The translations under genes were made by a program, and so were the position numbers. The notes under the pieces are model-generated. The model saw only the letters and a program-made list of their open reading frames with translations, did not search any database and was not told where the DNA came from. Below are positions 30,970-40,214 of a stretch of 64,000 bases of DNA, in pieces (the stretch's first letter is position 1; each line of letters opens with the position of its first letter). The stretch is from Pseudomonas benzenivorans (GTDB taxonomy: Bacteria; Pseudomonadota; Gammaproteobacteria; Pseudomonadales; Pseudomonadaceae): positions 3,534,001-3,598,000 of the forward strand of contig NZ_CP073346.1 of NCBI RefSeq assembly GCF_024397895.1, read 5' to 3'.

Positions 30970-31887
30970 ATGCTCGATAAACTGACGCACCTCAAACAGC
31001 TGGAGGCGGAAAGTATCCACATCATTCGTGAAGTGGCCGCCGAATTCGACAACCCGGTGATGCTCTATTCCATCGGTAAAGACTCCGCCGTGATGCTGCA
31101 CCTGGCGCGCAAGGCGTTCTTCCCCGGCAAGCTGCCGTTCCCGGTGTTGCATGTCGACACCCGCTGGAAGTTCCAGGAGATGTACAAGTTTCGCGCCAAG
31201 ATGGTCGACGAAATGGGCCTGGACCTGATCACGCACATCAATCCCGATGGCGTGGCCCAGGACATGAACCCCTTCACCTACGGCAGTGCCAAGCACACTG
31301 ACGTGATGAAGACCGAGGGCCTCAAGCAGGCCCTGGACAAGTACGGCTTCGACGCGGCCTTCGGCGGCGCCCGGCGCGACGAGGAAAAGTCCCGGGCCAA
31401 GGAGCGCGTCTACTCCTTCCGCGACAGCAAGCACCGCTGGGACCCGAAGAACCAGCGCCCCGAGTTGTGGAACGTGTACAACGGCAAGGTCAAGAAGGGC
31501 GAGTCGATCCGCGTGTTCCCGCTGTCCAACTGGACCGAGCTGGACATCTGGCAGTACATCTACCTGGAGCAGATCCCGATCGTGCCGCTGTACTTCGCCG
31601 CCGAGCGCGAGGTGATCGAGAAGAACGGCACCCTGATCATGATCGACGACGAGCGCATCCTCGAGCACCTGTCGGATGAGGAAAAGGCCCGCATCACCAA
31701 GAAGATGGTGCGCTTCCGTACCCTCGGCTGCTACCCGCTGACGGGTGCGGTGGAATCCACCGCCACGACCCTGCCGGAAATCATCCAGGAGATGCTCCTG
31801 ACCCGCACTTCCGAGCGCCAGGGACGGGTCATCGACCACGACGCCGCCGGCTCGATGGAAGAGAAAAAACGCCAGGGCTACTTCTAA
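30970..31887 (+). CDS. cysD: Sulfate adenylyltransferase subunit 2
   Basis: The 305-residue subunit of ATP sulfurylase has a PP-loop ([13 protein letters not shown]) and the [16 protein letters not shown] region. With CysN it makes adenosine 5'-phosphosulfate from sulfate and ATP. The 242-bp gap upstream holds AT-rich dyads (such as TAGAT/ATCTA, 30862-30878) and a TAGAGT -10-like box. It is a likely site for CysB-dependent control, but no clear site can be named. It is 12 bp upstream of cysNC. Confidence 0.97.
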   Translation: MLDKLTHLKQLEAESIHIIREVAAEFDNPVMLYSIGKDSAVMLHLARKAFFPGKLPFPVLHVDTRWKFQEMYKFRAKMVDEMGLDLITHINPDGVAQDMNPFTYGSAKHTDVMKTEGLKQALDKYGFDAAFGGARRDEEKSRAKERVYSFRDSKHRWDPKNQRPELWNVYNGKVKKGESIRVFPLSNWTELDIWQYIYLEQIPIVPLYFAAEREVIEKNGTLIMIDDERILEHLSDEEKARITKKMVRFRTLGCYPLTGAVESTATTLPEIIQEMLLTRTSERQGRVIDHDAAGSMEEKKRQGYF

Positions 31888-31899
31888 GGATTCCGAACC

Positions 31900-33801
31900 A
31901 TGAGTCATCAGTCTGATTTGATCGGCGAGGACATCCTCGCCTACCTGGCCCAGCACGAACGCAAGGAACTGCTGCGCTTCCTCACCTGCGGCAACGTCGA
32001 CGACGGCAAGAGCACCCTGATCGGGCGCCTGCTGCACGACTCAAAGATGATCTACGAGGATCACCTGGAAGCCATCACCCGCGACTCGAAGAAGGTCGGC
32101 ACCACCGGCGAGGACGTCGATCTGGCGCTGCTGGTCGACGGTCTGCAGGCCGAGCGCGAGCAGGGCATCACCATCGACGTGGCCTATCGCTACTTCAGCA
32201 CGGCCAAGCGCAAGTTCATCATCGCCGACACCCCCGGCCATGAGCAGTACACCCGCAACATGGCCACCGGCGCCTCGACCTGCGATCTGGCGATCATCCT
32301 GGTCGACGCCCGCTACGGCGTGCAGACCCAGACCAAGCGGCACAGTTTCATCACCTCGCTGCTGGGCATCAAGCACATCGTCGTCGCGGTCAACAAGATG
32401 GACCTCAAGGACTTCGATCAGGGCGTGTTCGAGCAGATCAAGGCCGACTACCTGAAGTTCGCCGAGCGTGTCGACCTCAAGCCGACCACCCTGCACTTCG
32501 TGCCAATGTCCGCCCTCAAGGGTGACAACGTGGTCAACAAGTCCGAGCGCTCGCCCTGGTACGAGGGGCAGTCGCTGATGGAGATCCTCGAGACCGTGGA
32601 GGTTTCCGGCGACCGCAACTTCGACGACATGCGCTTCCCGGTGCAGTACGTCAATCGCCCGAACCTCAACTTCCGCGGCTTCGCCGGCACCCTGGCCAGC
32701 GGCATCGTGCACAAGGGTGATGAGGTGGTGGTGCTGCCGTCCGGCAAGGGCAGCAGGGTCAAATCCATCGTCACCTACGAGGGCGAGCTGGAGCAGGCCG
32801 GTCCGGGCCAGGCGATCACCCTGACCCTGGAAGACGAGATCGATGTGTCCCGTGGCGACATGCTGGTGCACGCCGACAACCGCCCGCAGATCCGTGACAG
32901 CTTCGACGCCATGCTGGTGTGGATGGGCGAGGAGCCGATGCTGCCGGGCAAGAAGTACGACATCAAGCGCGCCACCAGCTACGTGCCGGGGACGATCGCC
33001 AGCCTGCAGCACCGGGTCGATGTGAATACCCTGGAGCAGGGCGCGGCCAGCAGTCTGCAGCTCAACGAGATCGGCAAGGTCACCGTCGCCCTGGATGCGT
33101 CGATTGCCCTCGACGGTTACGACTACAACCGCACCACCGGTGCCTTTATCGTGATCGATCGCCTGACCAACGGCACGGTCGGTGCCGGCATGATCATCGC
33201 CGAACCGCTGGCGGTGCGTTACGCCGACGGTCACCACGGCAAGCTGGCCCACGTCGCCACCGAGGAGCGCGCGGTGCGCTTCGGTCAGCGTCCGGCCACC
33301 GTGCTGTTCAGCGGCCTGTCCGGCGCCGGCAAGAGCACCCTGGCTTACGCGGTCGAGCGCAAGCTGTTCGACCAGGGGCGCGCCGTCTACGTGCTGGACG
33401 GTCAGAACCTGCGTCATGACCTGAACAAGGGGCTGCCGCAGGACCGTGCCGGGCGTAAGGAAAACTGGCTACGTGCCGCCCATGTGGCGCGCCAGTTCAA
33501 TGAGGCGGGTCTGCTGACCCTGGCGGCATTTGTCGCCCCGGATGCCCTGGGGCGTGATCAGGCCAAGGCGCTGATCGGTCGCGAGCGGCTGATCACCGTC
33601 TACGTTCAGGCGTCCCCGGAGGCCTGCCGTGAGCGGGATCCCCAGGGGCTGTATGCCGCCGGGGAGGACAACATCCCGGGCGAGTCCTTCGGTTATGACG
33701 TGCCGCTGGACGCCGATCTGGTGATCGACACCCAGAGCCTGTCGGTGGACGAAGGAGTCAAGCGGGTGCTGGCGCTGCTGCGTGAGCGCGAGATGATCTA
33801 A
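31900..33801 (+). CDS. cysNC: Bifunctional sulfate adenylyltransferase subunit 1 / APS kinase
   Basis: The 633-residue fusion has two parts. The N-terminal GTPase has G1 GNVDDGKST (31-39), DTPGHEQY and NKMDL, and drives ATP sulfurylase with CysD. The C-terminal APS kinase has P-loop GLSGAGKST (472-480) and phosphorylates APS to PAPS. The fused form is common in Pseudomonas. Its 3' end is followed by a strong bidirectional terminator shared with zapG. Confidence 0.97.
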   Translation: MSHQSDLIGEDILAYLAQHERKELLRFLTCGNVDDGKSTLIGRLLHDSKMIYEDHLEAITRDSKKVGTTGEDVDLALLVDGLQAEREQGITIDVAYRYFSTAKRKFIIADTPGHEQYTRNMATGASTCDLAIILVDARYGVQTQTKRHSFITSLLGIKHIVVAVNKMDLKDFDQGVFEQIKADYLKFAERVDLKPTTLHFVPMSALKGDNVVNKSERSPWYEGQSLMEILETVEVSGDRNFDDMRFPVQYVNRPNLNFRGFAGTLASGIVHKGDEVVVLPSGKGSRVKSIVTYEGELEQAGPGQAITLTLEDEIDVSRGDMLVHADNRPQIRDSFDAMLVWMGEEPMLPGKKYDIKRATSYVPGTIASLQHRVDVNTLEQGAASSLQLNEIGKVTVALDASIALDGYDYNRTTGAFIVIDRLTNGTVGAGMIIAEPLAVRYADGHHGKLAHVATEERAVRFGQRPATVLFSGLSGAGKSTLAYAVERKLFDQGRAVYVLDGQNLRHDLNKGLPQDRAGRKENWLRAAHVARQFNEAGLLTLAAFVAPDALGRDQAKALIGRERLITVYVQASPEACRERDPQGLYAAGEDNIPGESFGYDVPLDADLVIDTQSLSVDEGVKRVLALLREREMI

Positions 33802-33812
33802 GCCGTAACCGC

Positions 33813-33850
33813 CAACAAAAAGCCCCGCTCTCGAGCGGGGCTTTTTGTTG
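33813..33850. terminator. Bidirectional terminator, cysNC / zapG
   Basis: A perfect 18-bp inverted repeat, CAACAAAAAGCCCCGCTC (33813-33830) and GAGCGGGGCTTTTTGTTG (33833-33850), gives a T5 run in each direction. Confidence 0.93.
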
Positions 33851-33896
33851 GTCGGGCGAGCCCGTGGTGGTGACGGCAGGAGACGCCGTCATCGCA

Positions 33897-34337
33897 CTAT
33901 TTTTTGCTCTTCAGGCCGTAGCTTTCGTCGAGCATGCCCGGGACATCGGCGCTTTTCGGCGCATAGTCCTTGGGCATCTCGTGGTGTTCAGGCGCCTTCA
34001 GGCGTTCGCGTTTCTCGCCGCCTTCGCTGGCGTGCAGGGTAGCCAGCAGACGCTGACGGGTCAGTTCGTCCTGAGCCAGGCGGTTGGCCCCTTCGGACAG
34101 GTGCTGCTGTACATCCTGCTGGGTCTGGCTGAGTTTCTTGACCAGGTTGGCGGTGGTGTTGAAGTGGGTTACCACCTCGCTCTGGTAAGCGTCGAAGCGT
34201 TTCTGCATTTCGTCCAGCTGGCGCTGCGTGCGGTTGGGCACCGCATTGGGAGCCAGGCGGGCGATCAGGAAACCGATGGCAATGCCGGCTACCAGGGTGA
34301 GGGCCGGTACCAGCCAGGCTGTGAGCGTCTGTTCCAC
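33897..34337 (-). CDS. zapG: ZapG/YhcB-like DUF1043 membrane protein
   Basis: The 146-residue protein has an N-terminal membrane helix (about residues 8-27, with GIAIGFLIARL) and a cytoplasmic coiled coil, as in YhcB/ZapG. The C-terminus is low-complexity and charged, ending SKK. YhcB is reported to link division, wall and LPS synthesis in E. coli and to interact with MreB/Rod and division proteins. Family call is good; function here is by homology only. Confidence 0.85.
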   Translation of the reverse strand: MEQTLTAWLVPALTLVAGIAIGFLIARLAPNAVPNRTQRQLDEMQKRFDAYQSEVVTHFNTTANLVKKLSQTQQDVQQHLSEGANRLAQDELTRQRLLATLHASEGGEKRERLKAPEHHEMPKDYAPKSADVPGMLDESYGLKSKK

Positions 34338-34477
34338 GAGTCCTTCCTCTCTAAACGGCTTTGCTTTACGTTAACGGCTCGAACCTGCGCTGTATACCGC
34401 AATGCAATGCCGAGATGTGTGCGGCGCAGGCTGTCAGCTAGACGTGTCGACCCTGCCTGGGGTCACGGAGTTAAACG

Positions 34478-35107
34478 TTGCTCACCCGCGAAACCCCCGT
34501 ATTCATCGATGGCCCCTGCGGCCAACTGGAAGCCCTGTCTCTTGCCGTGCCCGACGCCCGCGGGGTGGCGCTGATCTGTCACCCCAATCCGGTCCAGGGC
34601 GGCACCATGCTCAACAAGGTAGTCTCGACCCTGCAACGCACCGCCCGCGACGCCGGCCTGGTGACGCTGCGCTTCAATTATCGGGGTGTGGGCGCCAGTG
34701 CCGGCAGTCATGACATGGGCAGCGGCGAGATCGATGACGCCGAGGCCGCCGTCCACTGGCTGCACCAGCAGCACCCGCAGTTGCCGCTGACCTTGCTGGG
34801 CTTCTCATTCGGGGGGTTCGTTGCGGCCAGCCTAGGTGGACGCCTGGAGCGGCAGGGTATCGAGCCGGCGCACCTGTTCATGGTGGCGCCAGCGGTGCAG
34901 CGACTGAACGAGGACAATCCGCCGGCCCAGCGTTGCGCGCTGACGCTGATCCAGCCGGAGGACGATGAAGTGATCGAGCCGCAGGCGGTGTATGACTGGT
35001 CGGCGGCGCTGCAGCGTCCCCATGAGCTGCTGAAAGTGGCAGAATGCGGGCACTTTTTTCACGGCAAGCTGACCGACCTCAAGGACCTGCTCGCGCCGCG
35101 ACTCTGA
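34478..35107 (+). CDS. Alpha/beta hydrolase (YjfP/DUF-type, serine hydrolase)
   Basis: The 209-residue protein has the alpha/beta hydrolase fold. The oxyanion region is [15 protein letters not shown], the nucleophile elbow GFSFGG (Ser at about residue 110) is present, and a late Asp (PEDDEVI) and His (CGHFFHGKL) complete the triad. The start is TTG at 34478, 7 bp after GGAG; no ATG lies near. The substrate is unknown. It is 46 bp upstream of trpS and is conserved there in pseudomonads as I recall. Confidence 0.85.
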   Translation: MLTRETPVFIDGPCGQLEALSLAVPDARGVALICHPNPVQGGTMLNKVVSTLQRTARDAGLVTLRFNYRGVGASAGSHDMGSGEIDDAEAAVHWLHQQHPQLPLTLLGFSFGGFVAASLGGRLERQGIEPAHLFMVAPAVQRLNEDNPPAQRCALTLIQPEDDEVIEPQAVYDWSAALQRPHELLKVAECGHFFHGKLTDLKDLLAPRL

Positions 35108-35153
35108 CTTTCGATTGCCGCCTGATGGGCGCCTCATTCTACAAGCGAACGCC

Positions 35154-36512
35154 ATGACCACTCGTATCCTCACCGGCATCACCACCACCGGTACACCGCA
35201 CCTCGGCAACTATGCCGGCGCCATCCGCCCGGCCATCGTCGCCAGCCGCGCCGCGGATGCCGACTCCTTCTACTTCCTGGCCGACTACCACGCGCTGATC
35301 AAGTGCGACGACCCGGTGCGCATCCAGCGTTCGCGTCTGGAGATCGCCGCCACCTGGCTGGCCTGCGGCCTGGACGTGAGCCGGGCGACCTTCTACCGCC
35401 AGTCCGACATCCCGGAGATCCCCGAGCTGTGCTGGTTGCTCACCTGCGTCGCCGGCAAGGGCCTGCTCAACCGCGCTCACGCCTACAAGGCCTCGGTGGA
35501 CAAGAATGTCGAGGCCGGCGAGGACCCGGATGCTGGCGTGACCATGGGCTTGTTCAGTTATCCGGTGCTGATGGCCGCGGACATCCTGATGTTCAATGCG
35601 CACAAGGTGCCGGTCGGGCGTGACCAGATCCAGCATGTGGAAATGGCCCGCGACATCGCTCAGCGTTTCAATCACCTGTTCGGTCAGGGCAAGGAGCTGT
35701 TCACCCTGCCCGAGGCGGTGATCGAGGAAGACGTGGCGACCCTGCCGGGCCTGGACGGGCGCAAGATGTCGAAGAGCTACGACAACACCATTCCGCTGTT
35801 CGGCAGCGCCAAGCAGCTCAAGGATGCAATCGCCCGGATCGTCACCGACTCGCGCCTGCCCGGCGAGGCCAAGGACCCGGACAGCGCCCACCTGTTTACC
35901 CTCTACCAGGCCTTCGCCACGCCGGCGCAGCAGGCCGAGTTCCGTGCCGAACTGCTGGACGGGCTGGCCTGGGGCGAGGCCAAGCAGCGATTGTTCCAGC
36001 TGCTCGACGGCGAGCTGGGCGAGGCCCGCGAGCGCTACCAGGCGCTGATCGCCAAGCCGAGTGATCTGGAGGATGTGCTGCAGGCCGGCGCGGCCAAGGC
36101 GCGGCGCATCGCCACCCCGTTCCTGGGCGAGCTGCGCGAGGCGGTGGGCCTGCGCTCGTTCCGCGAGCAGGTGCAGGCTGCGGGCGCAGGCAAGAAGAAA
36201 GCGGCCAAGACGGCGCGCTTCGTCAGCTTCCGCGAAAAAGACGGCAGCTTCCGCTTCCGTTTCATCTCGGCCGAAGGCGAGGAGTTGCTGCTTTCGCGCC
36301 CCTTCAGTGATCCGAAGAGGGCGGGGGCGATCAGTCAGCGCCTGATAGCCCAGGGTCCCGACGCCCTGGAGTTGCGCGAGGACGAAGGCGACCAGTTCAC
36401 CCTGTGGCTGGATGGCGAGTGCCTGGCCGACAGCCCGGCCTATCCCGATCCGGAGGAGCTCGACGCCGCCATGCTGCGCCTGCGCGACGCCATCGCGGGG
36501 ATGGCCGAGTAA
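35154..36512 (+). CDS. trpS: Tryptophanyl-tRNA synthetase with C-terminal extension
   Basis: The 452-residue class I synthetase has the HIGH-like TGTPHLGNY (about residues 12-20) and KMSKS (204-208). It is about 110 residues longer than the E. coli enzyme. After a Lys/Ala-rich linker (GKKKAAKTA, about residue 345) the tail has [19 protein letters not shown], similar to the YegP/DUF1508 repeat, and ends in an acidic helix. This long TrpRS is usual in pseudomonads. ATG 35154 gives the conserved start MTTRILTG. Confidence 0.96.
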   Translation: MTTRILTGITTTGTPHLGNYAGAIRPAIVASRAADADSFYFLADYHALIKCDDPVRIQRSRLEIAATWLACGLDVSRATFYRQSDIPEIPELCWLLTCVAGKGLLNRAHAYKASVDKNVEAGEDPDAGVTMGLFSYPVLMAADILMFNAHKVPVGRDQIQHVEMARDIAQRFNHLFGQGKELFTLPEAVIEEDVATLPGLDGRKMSKSYDNTIPLFGSAKQLKDAIARIVTDSRLPGEAKDPDSAHLFTLYQAFATPAQQAEFRAELLDGLAWGEAKQRLFQLLDGELGEARERYQALIAKPSDLEDVLQAGAAKARRIATPFLGELREAVGLRSFREQVQAAGAGKKKAAKTARFVSFREKDGSFRFRFISAEGEELLLSRPFSDPKRAGAISQRLIAQGPDALELREDEGDQFTLWLDGECLADSPAYPDPEELDAAMLRLRDAIAGMAE

Positions 36513-36607
36513 TCCAATCGTCAGCCGCCGCGCCGGTTGCATGCGGGCGCGGCGCCCTCTAAAGGCCTTTCACGGCCTGGGTCCGCGATCGTGGCCCATG
36601 GTCTGGA

Positions 36608-36636
36608 TTGCCAAGCGGGGAGGGCGTCGCTAAAGT
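36608..36636 (+). promoter_or_regulatory. Candidate sigma-70 promoter for zapE
   Basis: TTGCCA (36608-36613), a 17-bp spacer and TAAAGT (36631-36636) lie 33 bp before the zapE ATG. Five of six -35 and four of six -10 bases match. Confidence 0.55.
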
Positions 36637-36669
36637 GGCGACCCCATTTTTGTTGCCCAGCTAACGAAT

Positions 36670-37764
36670 ATGACACCCCTAGAGCGCTACCAGGCCGATC
36701 TCAAGCGGCCCGAATTCTTCCATGACGCGTCCCAGGAAACGGCGGTGCGCCACCTGCAGCGCCTGTACGACGATCTGGTGGCGGGACAGGCGAGCAAGCC
36801 GGGGCTGTTCGGCAAGCTCTTCGCCCGCAAGCCCCAGGGGCCGGTCAAGGGCCTGTATTTCTGGGGCGGCGTCGGTCGCGGCAAGACCTACCTGGTCGAC
36901 ACCTTCTTCGATGCGCTGCCGTTCGAGCAGAAGATGCGCACCCACTTCCACCGCTTCATGAAGCGGGTGCATGAGGAAATGAAGACCCTCAAGGGCGAGA
37001 AGAACCCGTTGGTGATCATCGGCAAGCGCTTCGCCGACGAGGCGCGGGTGATCTGCTTCGACGAGTTCTTCGTGTCCGACATCACCGACGCCATGATCCT
37101 CGCCACCTTGCTCGAGGAGCTGTTCAAGAACGGTGTGAGCCTGGTCGCGACCTCCAACATCGTCCCGGACGGCTTGTACAAGGATGGCCTGCAGCGCGCC
37201 CGCTTCCTGCCGGCCATCGCCCTGCTCAAGGAACACACCGAGATCGTCAATGTCGACAGCGGCGTCGACTACCGCCTGCGGGCCCTGGAGCAGGCCGAGT
37301 TGTTCCACTGGCCGCTGGATGCGGCGGCCGAGGAGAGCCTGCAGAAGAGCTTCAGCAGCCTGCTGCCCGAGCACTGCTTGGTGCAGGAGAACGAGGCGCT
37401 GATGATCGAGAATCGCGCCATTACCGCCCGCAAGGTCGGCGACGACGTGGCCTGGTTCGAGTTTCGCGAGCTGTGCGACGGTCCGCGCAGCCAGAACGAC
37501 TACATCGAGCTGGGAAAGATCTTTCACGCCGTCCTGCTCGCCAATGTCGAGCAGATGAGCGTGGCCAAGGAGGACATGGCGCGACGTTTCATCAACATGG
37601 TCGACGAGTTCTACGACCGCAACGTCAAGCTGATCATCTCCGCCGAAGTGGAGCTCAAGGATCTCTACACCGGCGGCCGCCTGACCTTCGAGTTCCAGCG
37701 CACTCTCAGTCGTCTGCTGGAAATGCAGTCCCACGAGTTCCTCTCGCGTCCGCACAAGCCGTAA
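36670..37764 (+). CDS. zapE: Cell division ATPase ZapE (AFG1-like, YhcM)
   Basis: The 364-residue AFG1/Lace1 family ATPase has Walker A WGGVGRGKTYL (about residues 69-79), Walker B VICFDEFFVSD and a sensor stretch LVATSNIVPDGLY. In E. coli ZapE joins the Z-ring late and destabilises FtsZ polymers in an ATP-dependent way. It has its own candidate promoter and a terminator behind it. Confidence 0.93.
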   Translation: MTPLERYQADLKRPEFFHDASQETAVRHLQRLYDDLVAGQASKPGLFGKLFARKPQGPVKGLYFWGGVGRGKTYLVDTFFDALPFEQKMRTHFHRFMKRVHEEMKTLKGEKNPLVIIGKRFADEARVICFDEFFVSDITDAMILATLLEELFKNGVSLVATSNIVPDGLYKDGLQRARFLPAIALLKEHTEIVNVDSGVDYRLRALEQAELFHWPLDAAAEESLQKSFSSLLPEHCLVQENEALMIENRAITARKVGDDVAWFEFRELCDGPRSQNDYIELGKIFHAVLLANVEQMSVAKEDMARRFINMVDEFYDRNVKLIISAEVELKDLYTGGRLTFEFQRTLSRLLEMQSHEFLSRPHKP

Positions 37765-37777
37765 CCGGCTGCTGCGA

Positions 37778-37806
37778 AAAAGACTGCCGATGGGCAGCCT
37801 TTTTTC
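37778..37806. terminator. Terminator between zapE and the AraC-type regulator
   Basis: A CTGCC / GGCAG stem (37784-37788, 37793-37797) has a GATG loop, with further outer pairs. T6 follows on the plus strand and A5 precedes it. It serves both convergent genes. Confidence 0.75.
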
Positions 37807-37870
37807 TGTCCGCAAGCGGCGCGTTCGCCAGGCGCGGAGCGGTCTCGAACCTGGCGGCCGCCGGCGAGTC

Positions 37871-38875
37871 CTAGGTGTGGCCGTCCTTCTGCTGAAACTG
37901 GCGTCGGTACTGATTGGGCGATAGCTCCGTGTGCTGGCGGAACAGGCGGGCAAAGAAGCTGGCATCGTCATAGCCGACTTCATAGCTGATGGTCTTGATG
38001 CTCTTGCGCGTGGCGCTGAGCAGCCCCTTGGCGGTCTCGATGCGCAGACGCTGCAGATAGTGCAGGGGCTTGTCGCCGGTCGCACTCTGGAAGCGGCGCA
38101 TGAAGTTGCGAATGCTCATGCCGTGCTCGCGGGCCACGTCCTCGAAGCGAAACTTGTCGCTGAAGTGCTCTTCCAGCCATTGCTGGATCTGCAGGATGGT
38201 CAGGTCGTGGTGCAGCTTCTGGCCGCCGAAGCCGATGCGTCCCGGGGTATAGCTGCGCTGCACCTCGTAGAGGATGTCGCGGGCCACGCCCTGGGCCACG
38301 CCGGCGCCGCAGAAGCGTTCGATCAGGTAGATGTAGAGGTCGCAGGCCGAGGTGACGCCGCCGGCGCAATAGAGGTTGTCGGCATCGGACAGGTGCTTGT
38401 CCTGATTCAGCAGCACCCGGGGGAAACGCTCGGCGAACTCATTGAAGAAGCGCCAGTAGGTGGTCGCCTCCTTGCCGTCGAGCAGGCCGGCCTGGGCCAT
38501 CCAGAACACCCCGGTGGCCTCGCCGCAGATCGCGCTGCCTGCGGCATGGCGTGCCTTGAGCCAGTCGAGTACCTGGGGGTGACGTTGGCAGAGGGCGTCG
38601 AAGTCGTCCCAGAAGGCCGGCAAGATGATTACGTCGGCGCTATCGAGTGCGCCGTCCACCGGTATCAGTACGCCGCTGAAGCTGCGCACCGGGAGCCCGT
38701 CCGGGCTGACCAGGTGGATCTCGAAGGACGGGGTCAGGCCGCGGCCCTGCTGTTTGCCGTAACGCAGGCTGGCCATGTGGAAGAAATCCTTGGCCTGCAT
38801 CAGGGTCGAGGCGAAGACGCCCGCGGTGGCAAGGATGGCGACGCGCTTGAGTGGCTCGGGAGACTGGATGGGCAT
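37871..38875 (-). CDS. GlxA-type transcriptional regulator (DJ-1/PfpI domain + AraC HTH)
   Basis: The 334-residue protein has an N-terminal DJ-1/PfpI-like domain (about residues 10-190) and a C-terminal AraC/XylS double helix-turn-helix (about residues 230-330; GYDDASFFARLFRQ and SPNQYRRQF). Such regulators often control amine, carnitine or amino-acid use. The nucleophile position in the DJ-1 part (about nine residues before AGLLDG) reads Ala, with a Cys three residues earlier, so it is probably a ligand sensor. An in-frame TTG at 38884 is an alternative start. It is divergent from an acyl-CoA dehydrogenase, its likely target. Confidence 0.9.
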   Translation of the reverse strand: MPIQSPEPLKRVAILATAGVFASTLMQAKDFFHMASLRYGKQQGRGLTPSFEIHLVSPDGLPVRSFSGVLIPVDGALDSADVIILPAFWDDFDALCQRHPQVLDWLKARHAAGSAICGEATGVFWMAQAGLLDGKEATTYWRFFNEFAERFPRVLLNQDKHLSDADNLYCAGGVTSACDLYIYLIERFCGAGVAQGVARDILYEVQRSYTPGRIGFGGQKLHHDLTILQIQQWLEEHFSDKFRFEDVAREHGMSIRNFMRRFQSATGDKPLHYLQRLRIETAKGLLSATRKSIKTISYEVGYDDASFFARLFRQHTELSPNQYRRQFQQKDGHT

Positions 38876-38951
38876 AGTCGGCAAGTTTGAAGGCTAAGTG
38901 GTCAGGAGGCGGCTGGATCGTCTTATTTTTTGGCGCTTGTGTCCAGTGCGA

Positions 38952-38974
38952 CCAAGCGTTTGCTTGGCTAAAGT
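38952..38974 (+). promoter_or_regulatory. Dyad next to a -10-like box before the acyl-CoA dehydrogenase
   Basis: CCAAGC-GTTT-GCTTGG (38952-38967) is a perfect 6-bp dyad. It lies 1 bp before TAAAGT (38969-38974), about 40 bp upstream of the dehydrogenase ATG. It may be an operator; the regulator that binds it is not known. Confidence 0.4.
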
Positions 38975-39012
38975 CGAGGCTATTCCATCCCGATCCGTTA
39001 CCCAGGTGCGCC

Positions 39013-40149
39013 ATGATTCCCAGAACCCTGTTCAGCTCCGACCATGAGCTGTTTCGCGACAGCGTCCGCAAGTTCCTCGAGCAGGAGGCGGTGCCCTTCC
39101 ATCAGCAGTGGGAGAAGGATGGTCATATCGATCGCCGTCTGTGGAGCAAGGCGGGGGAGGCGGGAATGCTCTGTTCGCACATCCCGGAAGAGTACGGCGG
39201 CATGGGGGCGGACTTCCTCTACAGCGCGGTGGTGATCGAGGAGGTTGGCCGTCTCGGCTTGACCGGTATCGGTTTTTCTTTGCATTCCGACATCGTCGCG
39301 CCCTACATCCTGCATTACGGCTCCGAGGCCCTGAAGCACAAGTACCTGCCCAAACTGGTGTCCGGCGAGATGGTCACGGCCATCGCCATGACCGAGCCGG
39401 GTGCGGGCTCCGACCTGCAGGGGGTCAAGACCACCGCGGTGCTGGATGGTGACGAATACGTGATCAACGGCTCCAAGACCTTTATCACCAACGGCTATCT
39501 GGCCGATCTGGTGATCGTGGTGGCCAAGACAGACCCCAAGGCGGGTGCCAAGGGCACCAGTCTGTTCCTGGTCGAGGCTGGTAGTCCGGGCTTCGCCAAG
39601 GGCAAGCGACTGGAGAAGGTCGGCATGAAGGCGCAGGACACCTCCGAGCTGTTCTTCCAGGATGTGCGGGTGCCCAAGGAAAATCTGCTGGGCCAGGCCG
39701 GCATGGGCTTCGCGTACCTGATGCAGGAGCTGCCTCAGGAGCGTCTGACCGTCGGCGTCAGTGCACTGGCCTCGGCCGAGGCGGCGTTGCAGTGGACGCT
39801 CGACTACACCCGCGAGCGCAAGGCGTTCGGCCAGGCGGTGGCGGACTTCCAGAACACGCGCTTCAAGTTGGCCGAGATGGCCACCGAAATCCAGGTCGGC
39901 CGGGTGTTTGTCGATCGCTGCCTGGAATTGCACCTGCAGGGGCAGCTCGATGTGCCGACCGCGGCCATGCTCAAGTACTGGGGCACCGACCTGCAGTGCA
40001 AGGTGCTGGACGAGTGTGTGCAACTGCATGGCGGCTACGGCTACATGTGGGAGTACCCGGTAGCACGGGCCTGGGCCGATGCCCGGGTGCAGCGCATCTA
40101 TGCCGGCACCAACGAGATCATGAAGGAAATCATCGCCCGTTCCCTGTAG
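39013..40149 (+). CDS. Acyl-CoA dehydrogenase
   Basis: The 378-residue flavoprotein shows both family signatures: AMTEPGAGSDLQGVKTTA in the middle and the C-terminal QLHGGYGYMWEYPVAR ... IYAGTNEIMKEII. It should oxidise an acyl-CoA to the 2-enoyl-CoA with FAD, passing electrons to ETF. The chain-length or branched-chain preference cannot be read. No beta-oxidation partner genes are adjacent. The start at ATG 39013 gives MIPRTLFSSDHELF; the frame is open further upstream without conservation. Confidence 0.93.
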   Translation: MIPRTLFSSDHELFRDSVRKFLEQEAVPFHQQWEKDGHIDRRLWSKAGEAGMLCSHIPEEYGGMGADFLYSAVVIEEVGRLGLTGIGFSLHSDIVAPYILHYGSEALKHKYLPKLVSGEMVTAIAMTEPGAGSDLQGVKTTAVLDGDEYVINGSKTFITNGYLADLVIVVAKTDPKAGAKGTSLFLVEAGSPGFAKGKRLEKVGMKAQDTSELFFQDVRVPKENLLGQAGMGFAYLMQELPQERLTVGVSALASAEAALQWTLDYTRERKAFGQAVADFQNTRFKLAEMATEIQVGRVFVDRCLELHLQGQLDVPTAAMLKYWGTDLQCKVLDECVQLHGGYGYMWEYPVARAWADARVQRIYAGTNEIMKEIIARSL

Positions 40150-40161
40150 GGGTGGCAGCCC

Positions 40162-40195
40162 ATGAAAAAGCCCGGCGCGGGCCGGGCTATTTCAT
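40162..40195 (-). terminator. Terminator for the aldo/keto reductase gene
   Basis: The 8-bp stem AGCCCGGC / GCCGGGCT (40169-40176, 40181-40188) with loop GCGG has outer CATGAAA/TTTCATG pairs. On the minus strand it is followed by T5, so it best serves the minus-strand gene; it may also stop plus-strand reading. Confidence 0.8.
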
Positions 40196-40214
40196 GGTGG
40201 CGTGTCACCTGGCG

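Noticed and set aside
36513..36600. GC-rich inverted stretches between trpS and zapE
   Set aside because: Imperfect and without a T-run; such pairing is expected by chance at this GC content.
36670..38085. Minus-strand 468-codon frame opposite zapE and the end of the regulator gene
   Set aside because: Crosses a terminator and two genes; product is Leu/Gln/His-rich shadow sequence.
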